Of a stretch of DNA of 64,000 nucleotides, positions 28,146-38,247 are shown in pieces (position 1 is the stretch's first letter; every line of letters starts with the position of its first letter). Location: the NCBI RefSeq assembly GCF_000422425.1, contig NZ_KE383829.1, positions 164,685-228,684 of the forward strand. Direction: 5' to 3'. Made by a program: the position numbers and the translations under genes. The notes beneath the pieces are model-generated. The model had not been told where the DNA came from, made no database searches, and was given only the letters and a program-made list of their open reading frames with translations. This DNA is from Oceanospirillum beijerinckii DSM 7166 (lineage in GTDB: Bacteria > Pseudomonadota > Gammaproteobacteria > Pseudomonadales > Halomonadaceae).

Positions 28146-29300
28146 TTAATCTTTCAACAGGCCACGACTATTCAGAACAGGGTTTGCATACATGCGCAGG
28201 ATATATGCTTGGTATGCTTCTGGTTGTGCGTTTACACGTTGTTCAAAGGCCTGGCGCTTAGCGGGATCAATCCGTGGCTTGCCGCTGATATGTTCATAGC
28301 CACCCAGCATTTCCAGTGCTATCCAGTTGGCATCAAAGAACTGGTAGTTATCCAGAATAGCCTGGTCTATTTGACGGGCTACCTCTTCGGCACTGTCCAG
28401 GTCACCTGAAAGCGGTTCATCAAAGTGCACATGAACCTGCCCTTTATTACCTGAGATACCGTTAACGATGCTTTGGATATCTTCAAACTCTGCCTTATTG
28501 TAGCGGCCTTCTGTTGCAACGCTGTGAAGCTCTTTTGCTTTCAGTGCATCGCAGGGGTCATATTCGTAAGAGATGGTGACCGGTACAATATTCAGCTGGT
28601 TGATCACATCAGAAAAAGACAGGCCTTCTGTGTTTTTTCTGCGACTCATATAGAACATCTTAATAATAGCCGGGTCTGTCCGGTCGATACCATCTTTTGC
28701 CCGGCCCTCTTTCTGGGCGATCCATACGGAGTGCTGATCTTCCAGCAGGGAGTGATTGATATAAGCGGACAGTTCGGTAATGGCTCTCATCATCTCACGA
28801 CCTTTGGCTGAGCGATTGACGATAAAGCTCTTATTCAGGCGCATCAGGTCACTGACATATGGTTTTTTCAGCAGATTATCACCAATGGCGATACGCACGG
28901 TGTTATTGCCATTCAGATACAGCGCATAATTCACAAATGCAGGGTCCATGGCGATATCCCTGTGATTGGCGACAAACAGATAGGCCTTGTTCGGATCAAG
29001 CTTGTCCAACCCTGAGACAGTAAAACCCTCGGTGGTGGTTTTGATCATACGGGCCATATAACCGGCAACTTGCATCTGAAACTCATGCACAGTATTGATT
29101 TTGGCAAACTGGCTGGCCAGTTTACGGCGAATCAAAGGGCGCAGGATAAAGCCGAGGCTTTTATGGACCTGAGGAAAACGAAACTGGCAAATCGCATCAA
29201 TCAGTTCGGGGTGATTGATAATACGCTGGATCACGTCATGGGCTTCGTGATCGTAATAAGGGCGAATCTCGTGAAACTGATCGGTATCCGTGGTGGTCAT
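28146..29300 (-). CDS. PlsC-like 1-acylglycerol-phosphate acyltransferase family protein
   Basis: The 384-residue product carries a glycerolipid acyltransferase core: the catalytic block VANHRDIAMDPAF, then NKSFIVNRSAKGREMM and WIAQKEGRAKDG, corresponding to blocks I to III. Block I spacing is His-x5-Asp rather than the classic His-x4-Asp, so the catalytic pair should be checked. It lacks an obvious membrane segment and has C-terminal YEYDPCDALKAKEL and YQAYILRMYANPVLNSRG segments. It may make or remodel phosphatidic acid; the true acceptor is not known. Confidence 0.8.
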   Translation of the reverse strand: MTTTDTDQFHEIRPYYDHEAHDVIQRIINHPELIDAICQFRFPQVHKSLGFILRPLIRRKLASQFAKINTVHEFQMQVAGYMARMIKTTTEGFTVSGLDKLDPNKAYLFVANHRDIAMDPAFVNYALYLNGNNTVRIAIGDNLLKKPYVSDLMRLNKSFIVNRSAKGREMMRAITELSAYINHSLLEDQHSVWIAQKEGRAKDGIDRTDPAIIKMFYMSRRKNTEGLSFSDVINQLNIVPVTISYEYDPCDALKAKELHSVATEGRYNKAEFEDIQSIVNGISGNKGQVHVHFDEPLSGDLDSAEEVARQIDQAILDNYQFFDANWIALEMLGGYEHISGKPRIDPAKRQAFEQRVNAQPEAYQAYILRMYANPVLNSRGLLKD

Positions 29301-29352
29301 CTCGTGTCTTATCCGGTTTATGTCTAGTGCGTCTGCTTGGGGCCATCTGGGC

Positions 29353-29388
29353 TATGTATTAGCTCAAGGTTATGTATTAGCTCAAGGC
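29353..29388. repeat. Two tandem copies of an 18-bp unit
   Basis: The unit TATGTATTAGCTCAAGGY occurs twice in a row and is followed by a partial third copy (TATGGG). It lies between rdgC and the acyltransferase gene, just upstream of the latter. It may vary in copy number by slippage. Confidence 0.7.
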
Positions 29389-29406
29389 TATGGGTTTTTA
29401 AGAACA

Positions 29407-30321
29407 TTAATGGCTTTGATGCTCACCACCGAGCCATTCAATCAGTTCGTGTAGAAAGCGTTGCAGTTCCAAAGTCATCAGGGTGAAGTCAGCATCCAGG
29501 CGGGTCATCGGATCTTCGTCGGCATAGCTGTCCTGGGCTTCTTCCAACAGATCATCACCAAAACGCAGGCGCTTGATGCTCAGATCTTCGTTCAGAATAC
29601 ACTGCACTCGTTCCTGCCAATCGATAGCCAGTTTGGTGACCTGTTTGCCTGCTTGCAGGTGAGCCAGGACATCTTCCGCATCCAGCTCCTGTTGCTTGCA
29701 ACGGATTACACTGCCTTCATCTAGATCGGATCTGAGTTCGCATTGACCGTTCAGTGCCAGGCCTGCCGGACGACTACTGATATCGTTTAGCCAATGGGTC
29801 ATCAGTGTCGTCGGCGTGACTTCGGTATTCAGAGGGATAACGGGTAGGGAGCCGATGGTCTGACGCAGCAGATCCAGAAACTCTTCTGCTTTTTTGCTAC
29901 TGGCGGCATCAACGATCACCCATTGATTAGCCAGATCCACATAACCCCAGGTATAGCTGGATTTGGCGAAGGCTTTAGGGGTCATTTCGGTCAGAATATC
30001 TTCTTTGATATTCAGTTTTTCCTTACGGCCTACCTTGCGATGATCTTTCAGCTCCAGCTCTTCAACCCGTTCTTTCAGGATCTCATTGACCACGGCTGCT
30101 GGAATCACTTTCTCCTGGCGACGCAGGCAAAGCAGAATCTTTTTATTGCTGGCATGGAGCAGTTGATCTGACGTGGCAGCAGGAAATACCCAGCCCAGGC
30201 GATAGGTTTCAATACTCTTACAAGGCTGAAAGCGATGTTCGTTAAGCTGTTCCTGCAGTTGTTCAGTGTTCAGTGCCAGAGGTGAACTGCATTTAAACAC
30301 CTGAATGTTTTTAAACCACAT
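29407..30321 (-). CDS. rdgC: Recombination-associated protein RdgC
   Basis: RdgC is a ring-shaped DNA-binding protein associated with the nucleoid that limits RecA activity. The 304-residue length is standard and the N-terminus MWFKNIQVFKC is characteristic. Other family segments are YRLGWVFPAA and SSYTWGYVDLANQWVIVDA, and the C-terminus FLHELIEWLGGE. It appears monocistronic. Confidence 0.95.
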   Translation of the reverse strand: MWFKNIQVFKCSSPLALNTEQLQEQLNEHRFQPCKSIETYRLGWVFPAATSDQLLHASNKKILLCLRRQEKVIPAAVVNEILKERVEELELKDHRKVGRKEKLNIKEDILTEMTPKAFAKSSYTWGYVDLANQWVIVDAASSKKAEEFLDLLRQTIGSLPVIPLNTEVTPTTLMTHWLNDISSRPAGLALNGQCELRSDLDEGSVIRCKQQELDAEDVLAHLQAGKQVTKLAIDWQERVQCILNEDLSIKRLRFGDDLLEEAQDSYADEDPMTRLDADFTLMTLELQRFLHELIEWLGGEHQSH

Positions 30322-30703
30322 GCATCAAATATCCGTAACAATTGGGTGGCATATTATCTAACAAAGGATCCCGACTGACCAGTTGTAGCGGCAATTGGTG
30401 AATAAGCTCTGAAATAAAAGTCATTCTGTAGGTTTGTTTGTCAGCTGTGTTTTGAGTGAAGAGTAACGGAGTGATCCAGTAAAGTGCTTTTATTTTACTG
30501 GGCTTACAAAGAGTAACAAAAAGATAAACATCGAGTGCCGTAGAAGTATTCTGCTCTTGGGGCGAGTTCGTTGTTGGTGAAACATTCTTGTCATATTAAT
30601 GAAAAGAAAGTGTCATTTTGCTTTGGCAAGGTGCCCCGCAAATCAATAATTATTTCGCTCACGGTTTCCATGCTGTGTAGGTATTTTAAAGGCTCACTCA
30701 ACT
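30322..30703. other. rdgC-chemoreceptor divergent intergenic region
   Basis: This 382-base region lies between divergent genes and has no credible ORF. It contains one 8-bp inverted repeat, CCAGTAAA (30476-30483) and TTTACTGG (30494-30501), without a T tract on the plus side; it may be an operator. Promoters must be present for both flanking genes, but I could not assign -35/-10 pairs with confidence. No flagellar sigma-28 site was found. Confidence 0.5.
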
Positions 30704-32686
30704 ATGAAAATTGCTACGGTCACACGCGCAACCTCTGTTGTTCTGGTGTTGATTGCGGTTTCTCTTGCTGCGACTCTGTTGTGGGGATTGGAGCGCTTAA
30801 ATAGCGCATTTTCCGCCACACAGGCTTATAGCCAGCTCAAGGAAGAGGTGTCTATTGATTTACGGCGGACTATTCAGAGTTATCTGGCTACCGGCAATGC
30901 ACTGGAACTCAGTTCCGCAGAACAGAAAATTTCTATTCTTTCTTCTGACAGTCTTTCCCAGTTACCAACCGATGTGGCTACGGCTATTAAACGCCCTCTT
31001 GATGCTTTGCAGGATGGTCTGACTGGGAAATTCCGTGGTGCGGGAAAACTGGCGGGTAACCAGAAAGGTTTACTGTTACAGGCTGAAAAAGAGATTGCAG
31101 ATAGTCTTGATACTATTCGTGATTATGCCAATGAGGGGCGTAGTAATAATCCCCAGGCGGCTTATCAATATCTGCAACAGCTGCATGAGGTGGCATTAGA
31201 TCTGGTGCAGATTAAATATCTGCGTGAGCAATATATGGATACCGCTAATGACAGTTATCGTAACTCTTTGCTGCAGCAGGTCAGTGATCTGGAACAGAAA
31301 GTATCAGCCTTGACTCAGCTGCCAAAACTGGGTGTTTTTGCTGAGGAAGAAGTGGACGATATGCAGGCTATGATGGGCTGGGGGAGTGATGAGGAGGTCA
31401 AGCCTAAGGTCGATAAGGCCGATGAACTCACTTCAGCTTTGGTGAGTTTGGTGCGTCGTTATCCAGGCGAGTTGGAAAATACCCTGAACAATATCGCCAG
31501 CGGCAATAACAGTCGTAAAGCCGTGAATGGTTTGATTGACGATCTGGAAAGCAGCATTGTAGCAGGTCAGATTGACGTCATCCGGCACCGGACGGCGCTG
31601 GAGGCGCAGGTGACCAATATCTTTATCGGTTATGTCGTGCTGATCGTGGTCGTGGCCTTTATCCTGCACCTGTTCCTGAATCGTGTGGTGGTGCGTTCGC
31701 TGAAACAGCTGGCTGAAGCGATCGATAAGCTGGTCAGCGAAGGTAATATGACGCAGATTGATGCGCGCAATGCTGACAGTGAAACCGGTCAGATCGCCCG
31801 TAACTTTAATCACCTGATCGAGATTATGAGCAAGCAGAAAGAAGAGAAGTATGCCCAGCTGTCTCAGATTACTGACTCGCTTGAAGTGGTGCTGTCAGAT
31901 ATTGATACCATCAGTAAAGCGGCCAATGAGACTCGCGATTATATCTCCAAATCCCATGGCTTTACCGATGAGCTGACTCGTTTGGCTAAGGATGTGGATG
32001 CCAGTTCCAGTCAGGTGGAAAGCTTCGCTCGCGAAACGGCGAGCTTTATGGAGAGCAGTCAGACCAGTGCACGTAATGTTGAACGTGCCAGTCAGCAAGC
32101 GATTGATACCCTGACGAACGGTCATAAGTCTCTGGATGAGCTGGTTGTTGCGGTAGATGAAGTGACCAGTATTCTGGATGTGATCAGTGGCATCTCTGAG
32201 CAGACTAACTTGCTGGCACTGAATGCCGCTATTGAGTCGGCCCGTGCCGGAGAGCATGGCCGAGGCTTTGCTGTGGTGGCTGACGAGGTGCGTAATCTGT
32301 CGATGGAAACTCAAAGTTCGGTATCCAAGATTGGTTCGATTCTGCAGCAGCTAAAAACGGCGTCTACCGATCTGAAAACCAATATGACCGATATCTCGGA
32401 TGCTGCACAGGAACAGAAAGAGGCGGCGACCTATCTGCTGGATATGTCCAAAACCGTTCAGGAGCACTCGGCCAAAGCGGCTGACTTTGCTCATCAAGGC
32501 GCAGAAGTAGCCCGTAATCAGGTGGGCAAAGTCGACGTCTTTATTCAATCTATGGAAGAGATGGAGCAGCAGGCCCAGCAGGCGGAAGATGTGATTCTGT
32601 CGGTGCAGACCGAAGTGCATGAGAAAGTGTTGTGGATCTCTAATGCGTTGGGTGTATCACGGGATAAAAAAGAGTTGTTGTTCTGA
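30704..32686 (+). CDS. Methyl-accepting chemotaxis protein with helical periplasmic domain
   Basis: A 660-residue chemoreceptor. Membrane segment 1 is at about 8-28, followed by a periplasmic region of about 275 residues that is almost wholly helical (no Cache pattern visible). Segment 2 is at about 305-327 ([15 protein letters not shown]), then HAMP and the signalling domain with hairpin tip [20 protein letters not shown]. It lacks a CheR-binding C-terminal pentapeptide and ends SRDKKELLF. The ligand is unknown. It ends at a terminator and is not next to che genes in this window. Confidence 0.92.
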   Translation: MKIATVTRATSVVLVLIAVSLAATLLWGLERLNSAFSATQAYSQLKEEVSIDLRRTIQSYLATGNALELSSAEQKISILSSDSLSQLPTDVATAIKRPLDALQDGLTGKFRGAGKLAGNQKGLLLQAEKEIADSLDTIRDYANEGRSNNPQAAYQYLQQLHEVALDLVQIKYLREQYMDTANDSYRNSLLQQVSDLEQKVSALTQLPKLGVFAEEEVDDMQAMMGWGSDEEVKPKVDKADELTSALVSLVRRYPGELENTLNNIASGNNSRKAVNGLIDDLESSIVAGQIDVIRHRTALEAQVTNIFIGYVVLIVVVAFILHLFLNRVVVRSLKQLAEAIDKLVSEGNMTQIDARNADSETGQIARNFNHLIEIMSKQKEEKYAQLSQITDSLEVVLSDIDTISKAANETRDYISKSHGFTDELTRLAKDVDASSSQVESFARETASFMESSQTSARNVERASQQAIDTLTNGHKSLDELVVAVDEVTSILDVISGISEQTNLLALNAAIESARAGEHGRGFAVVADEVRNLSMETQSSVSKIGSILQQLKTASTDLKTNMTDISDAAQEQKEAATYLLDMSKTVQEHSAKAADFAHQGAEVARNQVGKVDVFIQSMEEMEQQAQQAEDVILSVQTEVHEKVLWISNALGVSRDKKELLF

Positions 32687-32728
32687 TCTGCGCTTATCTT
32701 TGTTGGTTATCTCTAATAATGTGTTTTT

Positions 32729-32757
32729 AAAAGCGTCGGTTGCTCCGGCGCTTTTTT
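32729..32757 (+). terminator. Intrinsic terminator after chemoreceptor gene
   Basis: Arms AAAAGCGTCGG and CCGGCGCTTTT pair with one G-T wobble around TTGCT, followed by further T residues. Confidence 0.85.
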
Positions 32758-32923
32758 GTTGCAGGCGTTTCTGCCGTGTTGATTCTCCGCTCGATTATTT
32801 CCAAGCTTTTCCTTATGACTTTGCTATTAGGCGGATCTTTTGGCATTTGCTCTTCATTACACTGACTTCTTAATGCGATTTTTTTGCCTGAAACACGCTA
32901 ATTGATTGATGCGTGAGGCTAAA

Positions 32924-32953
32924 TTGCTGTGACGGGCCATATAAGAGTATAAT
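32924..32953 (+). promoter_or_regulatory. Probable sigma-70 promoter of gyrA
   Basis: TTGCTG (32924-32929) and a perfect TATAAT (32948-32953) are separated by 18 bases. They lie 74 bases before the gyrA ATG. The predicted transcript would start near 32960 and carry the palindrome at 32982-33001 in its leader. Confidence 0.6.
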
Positions 32954-32981
32954 CGGGTGAATTTTATAGACGAGTGTTGCG

Positions 32982-33001
32982 CACTGGGTTGCAACGCAGT
33001 G
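32982..33001 (+). promoter_or_regulatory. Palindrome in the gyrA leader
   Basis: CACTG-GG-TTGCAA-CG-CAGTG is symmetric except for the two inner base pairs. It is between the predicted gyrA promoter and the ribosome site (AAGGA at 33011). It may fold in the RNA or bind a protein; there is no known precedent that I can name. Confidence 0.4.
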
Positions 33002-33026
33002 TTGCCGAAAAAGGATTCTGTGACTC

Positions 33027-35840
33027 ATGGGTGAATTTGCCAAAGAGATCCTGCCCGTCAATATCGAAGACGAGCTGAAGCAGTCCTATCTGGATTACGC
33101 CATGAGCGTAATCGTGGGACGTGCTCTGCCGGATGTTCGTGATGGTCTGAAACCTGTACACCGCCGTGTACTGTTTGCCATGCATGAACTGGGTAATGAC
33201 TGGAATAAACCATATAAAAAATCGGCCCGTGTTGTCGGCGATGTGATCGGTAAATATCACCCTCATGGTGATAGTGCGGTGTACGATACCATCGTACGTA
33301 TGGCCCAGCCGTTTTCTATGCGTCATATGTTGGTGGATGGCCAGGGTAATTTTGGTTCCATCGATGGTGATAACGCCGCAGCGATGCGTTATACCGAGGT
33401 GCGTATGGCCCGTATCTCCCACGAGATGCTGGCTGATCTGGACAAAGAGACCGTTAATTTTGTTGATAACTACGACGGCACAGAGCGGATCCCGGAAGTG
33501 TTGCCGACCCGTGTACCTAACCTGCTGGTAAACGGCTCGTCTGGTATTGCGGTCGGTATGGCGACGAATATTCCACCTCATAACCTGACGGAAGTCATCA
33601 ATGGCTGTCTGGCTCTGCTGGATGATGGTGACCTGACCGTTGATCAGCTGATGGAGTTTATTCCCGGCCCTGATCTGCCAACTGCCGGTATTATTAATGG
33701 TCGCGCGGGTATCCTGCAGGCGTATCGTACCGGTCGTGGTCGCATCTATATGCGTGCCCGTCACCATATTGAGCGTGATGATAAGGCCAACAAAGAAACC
33801 ATTATTATCACCGAGATCCCTTATCAGCTGAACAAAGCCCGTGTGATCGAAAAGATCGCTGAGTTGGTGAAAGAGAAGAAGATCGAAGGGATTTCTGAAT
33901 TGCGCGATGAGTCCGATAAGGACGGTTTGCGTGTGGTTATTGAACTGAAACGTGGTGAGTCCGGCGAGGTGGTGATCAATAACCTGTTCGCTCAGACTCA
34001 GCTGGAAAGTGTATTTGGTATCAATATTGTTGCGCTGGAAAATGGCCAACCGAAAGTATTGAACCTGAAGCAGCTGCTGGAAGCTTTCCTGCGTCACCGT
34101 CGTGAAGTGGTGACGCGCAGAACCGTATTTGAACTGCGTAAAGCCCGTGAGCGCGGCCATATCCTGGAAGGTCTGGCTATTGCGCTGGCCAATATTGATC
34201 CTGTGATTGAGCTGATCCGCCAGTCGCCTTCTGCTGCTGAAGCGAAAGAGAAGTTGATTGAGGGTGTCTGGACGCCGGGTAATGTGGTATCCATGCTGGA
34301 GCGTGCCGGTGCCGATTCCTGTCGCCCGGATGACCTGGAAGCAGGTTTTGGCCTGAACGACGGCGTTTACCGTCTGTCTCCAGCTCAGGCTCAAGCGATT
34401 CTGGAACTGCGTCTTCACCGTCTGACCGGTCTGGAACACGAAAAGCTGCTGAAAGAGTACCAGGAGATCCTGGCTAAGATCGCGGAGCTGGCGAATATTC
34501 TGGCGGACTCCGAAAAACTGCTGCAAGTGATTCGTGAAGAGCTACAGGCGATTCGTGAACAGTACGGCGAAGAGCGTCGCACCGAGATCATCAGTAGTCG
34601 TCTGGATCTGACCATGGAAGATCTGATCAACGTTGAGGATATGGTGGTGACCATCTCCCGCAGTGGTTATGCCAAGTCACAGCCGTTGAGCGATTACCGT
34701 GCCCAGCGTCGTGGTGGCCGTGGTAAGTCTGCCACTGCCATGAAAGATGAAGATGTGATCGAGCATCTGCTGGTGGCATCAACCCACGATACCCTTCTGT
34801 TGTTCAGTAACCGAGGCAAGGTCTACTGGCTGAAGGTGTACGAATTGCCACAGGCGGGTCGTGGTTCCCGTGGTCGTCCTATGGTCAACCTGTTGCCATT
34901 GGAAGAAGGTGAGCATATCAGTGCCCTGCTGCCGATGCCTAAGCCGGATGAGAAGGTTGATACGGATGCTGATGACGCCGAAGGCACAGAAGAAGTGAAA
35001 GACAGTGCTGCGCTGAAAAACGCTGCGCCGTTTGTGTTGATGGCAACGGCCAAAGGTACGGTGAAGAAGACTTCCCTGAGTCAGTTCTCCCGTCCCCGTA
35101 GCAGTGGTCTGATTGCACTGGAAATTGAAGACGGGGACCGTCTGATTGGTGCAGCAGTAACCAATGGTGAGAACCATGTAATGCTACTGAGCAGCGCTGG
35201 TAAGATGATTCGCTTTGACGAAGAGAATATCCGTCCGATGGGACGTACTGCCCGTGGTGTGCGCGGTATGAAACTGCCGGAAGGCGCAGAAGTGATCTCG
35301 CTGATTATCCCTCAAACCAATGTGGTGGCGGATGACGACAGTGAAACTGACTCTGACAACGTTGCTGTAGCAGCGATTGAAGGTGCAGAAGCGATCGATG
35401 ATCAGGTCTATATTCTGACCGCGTCTGAAAACGGTTTCGGTAAGCGTACCTGCCTGGAAGCTTTCCCGGTGAAAGGCCGTGGTGGTCAGGGTGTAATCGC
35501 CATGCAGACCAGTGAGCGTAATGGTCAGTTGGTTTCAGCTATTCAGGTTGCGTCTCAGGATGAAATGATGCTGATCACCGACGGTGGCACCCTGGTGCGT
35601 ACCCGTGTGGCGGAAGTGTCTGTTTCTGGCCGTAATACCCAGGGTGTCACCCTGATTCGTCTGACCGAGGGTGAGCATCTGGTGACTGCAGTACGTGTAG
35701 ATGAACCGGAAGATGATGGTGAAGTAGACGACAGTGATGTGGTTGCAGAGGGTGATACCCCGGCTAATGTGGACGCAGAACAAAATCCGGCGCAAAATGA
35801 AACGCCGGACAGTACAGAACCCGAACAGGGGGCTGAATAA
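33027..35840 (+). CDS. gyrA: DNA gyrase subunit A
   Basis: GyrA breaks and rejoins DNA in the gyrase A2B2 complex. Catalytic Tyr122 lies in [10 protein letters not shown]. The quinolone region reads [13 protein letters not shown] with Ser83 and Asp87, the susceptible-type residues of E. coli. The C-terminal beta-pinwheel carries the GyrA box QRRGGRGKS. The product is 937 residues, longer than E. coli GyrA (875), because of two acidic insertions in the pinwheel (near residues 645-665 and 770-790) and a long acidic tail after about residue 890. AAGGA precedes the ATG. Confidence 0.97.
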   Translation: MGEFAKEILPVNIEDELKQSYLDYAMSVIVGRALPDVRDGLKPVHRRVLFAMHELGNDWNKPYKKSARVVGDVIGKYHPHGDSAVYDTIVRMAQPFSMRHMLVDGQGNFGSIDGDNAAAMRYTEVRMARISHEMLADLDKETVNFVDNYDGTERIPEVLPTRVPNLLVNGSSGIAVGMATNIPPHNLTEVINGCLALLDDGDLTVDQLMEFIPGPDLPTAGIINGRAGILQAYRTGRGRIYMRARHHIERDDKANKETIIITEIPYQLNKARVIEKIAELVKEKKIEGISELRDESDKDGLRVVIELKRGESGEVVINNLFAQTQLESVFGINIVALENGQPKVLNLKQLLEAFLRHRREVVTRRTVFELRKARERGHILEGLAIALANIDPVIELIRQSPSAAEAKEKLIEGVWTPGNVVSMLERAGADSCRPDDLEAGFGLNDGVYRLSPAQAQAILELRLHRLTGLEHEKLLKEYQEILAKIAELANILADSEKLLQVIREELQAIREQYGEERRTEIISSRLDLTMEDLINVEDMVVTISRSGYAKSQPLSDYRAQRRGGRGKSATAMKDEDVIEHLLVASTHDTLLLFSNRGKVYWLKVYELPQAGRGSRGRPMVNLLPLEEGEHISALLPMPKPDEKVDTDADDAEGTEEVKDSAALKNAAPFVLMATAKGTVKKTSLSQFSRPRSSGLIALEIEDGDRLIGAAVTNGENHVMLLSSAGKMIRFDEENIRPMGRTARGVRGMKLPEGAEVISLIIPQTNVVADDDSETDSDNVAVAAIEGAEAIDDQVYILTASENGFGKRTCLEAFPVKGRGGQGVIAMQTSERNGQLVSAIQVASQDEMMLITDGGTLVRTRVAEVSVSGRNTQGVTLIRLTEGEHLVTAVRVDEPEDDGEVDDSDVVAEGDTPANVDAEQNPAQNETPDSTEPEQGAE

Positions 35841-35873
35841 TCCGAGGGTAGAATAAACCCTGGGAAATAATAA

Positions 35874-35900
35874 AAAACAGGGGCCTTAGGCCCCTGTTTT
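35874..35900 (+). terminator. Intrinsic terminator after gyrA
   Basis: Perfect 12-bp arms AAAACAGGGGCC and GGCCCCTGTTTT around TTA, then GTTTG. This is a strong terminator separating gyrA from the serC operon. Confidence 0.92.
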
Positions 35901-35964
35901 GTTTGCTATTTATTGATTATGCAACCGGCTTGGAGAACTCCAGCCGGAGAAACAGAGGACCAAT

Positions 35965-35983
35965 AAAGAAGCAGTGCTTCTTT
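35965..35983 (+). promoter_or_regulatory. Hairpin just upstream of serC
   Basis: AAAGAAGC-AGT-GCTTCTTT is a perfect 8-bp stem with a 3-nt loop. It ends 2 bases before a possible GTG start and 14 bases before the ATG of serC, where a ribosome site would be expected. It could control translation or simply be a transcript end. Confidence 0.5.
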
Positions 35984-35996
35984 TGTGAGTACATCG

Positions 35997-37082
35997 ATGA
36001 CACGTAAATACAATTTTTGCGCGGGACCTGCAGCTTTACCTGAAGCTGTATTACTAAAAGCTCAGGCAGAGATGCTGGATTGGCAGGGTCGCGGTTTATC
36101 CGTGATGGAGATGAGTCACCGCAGTGAAGCGTTTGTGGCGATTGCTGAGCAGGCAGAGCAGGATCTGCGTGATCTGTTGCAAGTGCCTGACAACTACAAG
36201 GTGCTCTTTATGCAGGGCGGTGCCAGCAGTCAGTTTGCGATGGTGCCCCTGAATCTGCTGGGTAAAGGTGGTACAGGCAACTATGTGAAAACAGGTGTCT
36301 GGTCGAAAAAAGCGATTGCTGAAGCCAAGCGTTATAACCCTATTCATCTGGCTGCCGACACCGAAGGTAACAGCTTTACCTCAGTACCTGCACAGAATGA
36401 AATTGTATTGTCCGACGATGCGTCTTATCTGCACTTTACCAGCAATGAAACCATTGGTGGTCTGCAGTTTGATTATCTGCCTGAAGCGGGTGATGTGCCG
36501 CTGGTATGTGATATGTCATCGGATATTCTGGCAGCGCCGTTGAACGTCGGTGATTACGGTGTGATCTACGCCGGTGCTCAGAAAAATATCGGCCCTGCCG
36601 GTCTGACGCTGGTGATTATCCGTGATGATCTGCTGGATCAGGCGATGGAAATCACCCCTTCCATGATGAACTATCGCATCGCGGCGGATAATGACTCCAT
36701 GTACAACACGCCACCGACCTATGCCTGGTATCTGTCCGGTCTGGTATTTGACTGGCTGAAAAATGAAGTGGGTGGCTTGGAGAAGATGGCTGAGATTAAT
36801 ACCCGTAAGGCGAACAAGCTTTACTCGGCGATTGATAACAGCAGCTTCTATGGCAATCCTATTGCTGTGGCGAATCGCTCACAGATGAATGTGCCTTTTA
36901 CCCTGGCCGATGCGGCGCTGGATAAGGTCTTCCTGCAGGAAGCGGAGCAAAACGGTTTACTGAATCTGGCCGGTCACCGCTCTGTCGGTGGCATGCGCGC
37001 CAGTATCTACAACGCTGTACCTGAACAAGCAGTGGATGCCTTAATCGCCTTTATGGCTGACTTTGAACAACGTCACGGGTAA
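35997..37082 (+). CDS. serC: Phosphoserine aminotransferase SerC
   Basis: SerC converts 3-phosphohydroxypyruvate to phosphoserine and also serves pyridoxal phosphate synthesis. It is a PLP enzyme; the Schiff-base Lys is in YAGAQKNIGPAGLT, and the N-terminus YNFCAGPAALP is typical. ATG 35997 gives 361 residues, the family length; an in-frame GTG at 35985 would add four residues. Neither has a clear ribosome site and a hairpin lies immediately upstream. It is 5 bases from pheA, in the Pseudomonas-type serC-pheA-hisC-tyrA/aroA-cmk-rpsA cluster. Confidence 0.96.
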   Translation: MTRKYNFCAGPAALPEAVLLKAQAEMLDWQGRGLSVMEMSHRSEAFVAIAEQAEQDLRDLLQVPDNYKVLFMQGGASSQFAMVPLNLLGKGGTGNYVKTGVWSKKAIAEAKRYNPIHLAADTEGNSFTSVPAQNEIVLSDDASYLHFTSNETIGGLQFDYLPEAGDVPLVCDMSSDILAAPLNVGDYGVIYAGAQKNIGPAGLTLVIIRDDLLDQAMEITPSMMNYRIAADNDSMYNTPPTYAWYLSGLVFDWLKNEVGGLEKMAEINTRKANKLYSAIDNSSFYGNPIAVANRSQMNVPFTLADAALDKVFLQEAEQNGLLNLAGHRSVGGMRASIYNAVPEQAVDALIAFMADFEQRHG

Positions 37083-37087
37083 CAGAG

Positions 37088-38179
37088 ATGTCTGAAGCAG
37101 AACAGTTAGCGGTCCTGAGAGACCAGATTGATGAGATCGATCAGACTATTCAAAAGTTGATCAATCAACGTGCCCAGTGCGCGCAAAAGGTAGCGGAAGT
37201 CAAACAAGCCTCCGGTAACGGGGATATCCAGTTCTACCGTCCTGAGCGAGAAGCCCAGGTACTGCGTCGCGTCATGGAACGTAACGACGGCCCCCTGCCT
37301 GATGAAGAGATGGCTCGTTTGTTCCGTGAGATTATGTCGGCCTGTCTGGCACTGGAAGAGCCGGTTAAAGTGGCCTTCCTGGGCCCTGAGGGGACCTTTA
37401 CCCAGGAAGCGGCTCTGAAGCACTTTGGTAACTCCGCAGTGACCAGACCAATGGCGGCCATTGATGATGTCTTCCGTGAAGTGGAAGCAGGTGCCGTGGC
37501 TTACGGCGTGGTGCCGGTTGAGAACTCTACTGAGGGCGTGATCAGTCATACGCTGGATAGCTTTATTGACTCTTCCCTGCAGATTTCCGGTGAAGTGGTA
37601 TTGCGTATCCATCAGGATCTGCTGGTGGGTGAGAATACCCGTAAGGATAAGATCTCCCGTATCTACTCCCATCCATCATCACTGGCTCAATGCCGTAAGT
37701 GGCTGGATCAGCACTACCCGACTGCAGAGCGTATTCCGGTCAGCAGTAATGCGGAAGCGGCCCGCCTGGTGAAAAGTGAATGGCACTCGGCAGCGATTGC
37801 CGGTGATATGGCTGCGAAAAAATACGGCTTGGAAAAGATCGCTGAGAAGATCGAAGATCAGCCGGATAACTCCACCCGTTTCCTGATTATTGGTACGCAG
37901 GAAGTACCGGGTAGCGGTGAGGATAAAACCTCTATCATGGCAGCAACCCGTAACCAACCGGGCGCACTGCATGACTTGCTGGAGCCGTTCCATCGTCATG
38001 GTATCGATCTGACCCGCGTAGAAACACGACCATCAAAAGTGGGTGCGTGGAACTATGTTTTCTTTATCGACTTTGCCGGTCATGCCGATGATGCCCGTGT
38101 GAAGCTGGCGCTGGAAGAGGTTGGGCAACGGGTTTCTGATATTAAGATCCTGGGTTCTTATCCAAAGGGTGTGCTGTAA
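37088..38179 (+). CDS. pheA: Chorismate mutase / prephenate dehydratase (P-protein) PheA
   Basis: This bifunctional enzyme makes phenylpyruvate from chorismate. Residues 1-90 are an AroQ chorismate mutase (LRDQIDEIDQTIQKLINQRA). Residues about 95-270 are the dehydratase (VAFLGPEGTFTQEAALKHFG, VPVENSTEGVISHTLD, DNSTRFLIIG). The rest is an ACT domain for Phe feedback (TRNQPGALHDLLEPFHRHG, TRVETRPSK). At 363 residues it is normal. It closely follows serC and ends at a terminator, so pheA closes this operon. Confidence 0.96.
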   Translation: MSEAEQLAVLRDQIDEIDQTIQKLINQRAQCAQKVAEVKQASGNGDIQFYRPEREAQVLRRVMERNDGPLPDEEMARLFREIMSACLALEEPVKVAFLGPEGTFTQEAALKHFGNSAVTRPMAAIDDVFREVEAGAVAYGVVPVENSTEGVISHTLDSFIDSSLQISGEVVLRIHQDLLVGENTRKDKISRIYSHPSSLAQCRKWLDQHYPTAERIPVSSNAEAARLVKSEWHSAAIAGDMAAKKYGLEKIAEKIEDQPDNSTRFLIIGTQEVPGSGEDKTSIMAATRNQPGALHDLLEPFHRHGIDLTRVETRPSKVGAWNYVFFIDFAGHADDARVKLALEEVGQRVSDIKILGSYPKGVL

Positions 38180-38214
38180 TCACTCCCGTTTAGCGGTACG
38201 CTCATAACAGCAAC

Positions 38215-38241
38215 AAAACGGGAGGCAGAGCCTCCCGTTTT
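38215..38241 (+). terminator. Intrinsic terminator after pheA
   Basis: Perfect 12-bp arms AAAACGGGAGGC and GCCTCCCGTTTT around AGA. It separates serC-pheA from hisC-tyrA/aroA. Confidence 0.92.
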
Positions 38242-38247
38242 GCTGTG

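Larger units (their letters stand above)
32687..33026. other. Chemoreceptor-gyrA intergenic region
   Basis: The 340 bases hold the chemoreceptor terminator (32729-32757), a likely gyrA promoter (32924-32953) and a 20-bp palindrome in the gyrA leader (32982-33001). No gene is evident between the terminator and the promoter. Confidence 0.6.

Noticed and set aside
32964-34526. 520-codon minus-strand frame across the gyrA start
   Set aside because: Antisense of gyrA and its leader; composition (His, Gln, Arg) is typical of a shadow frame.
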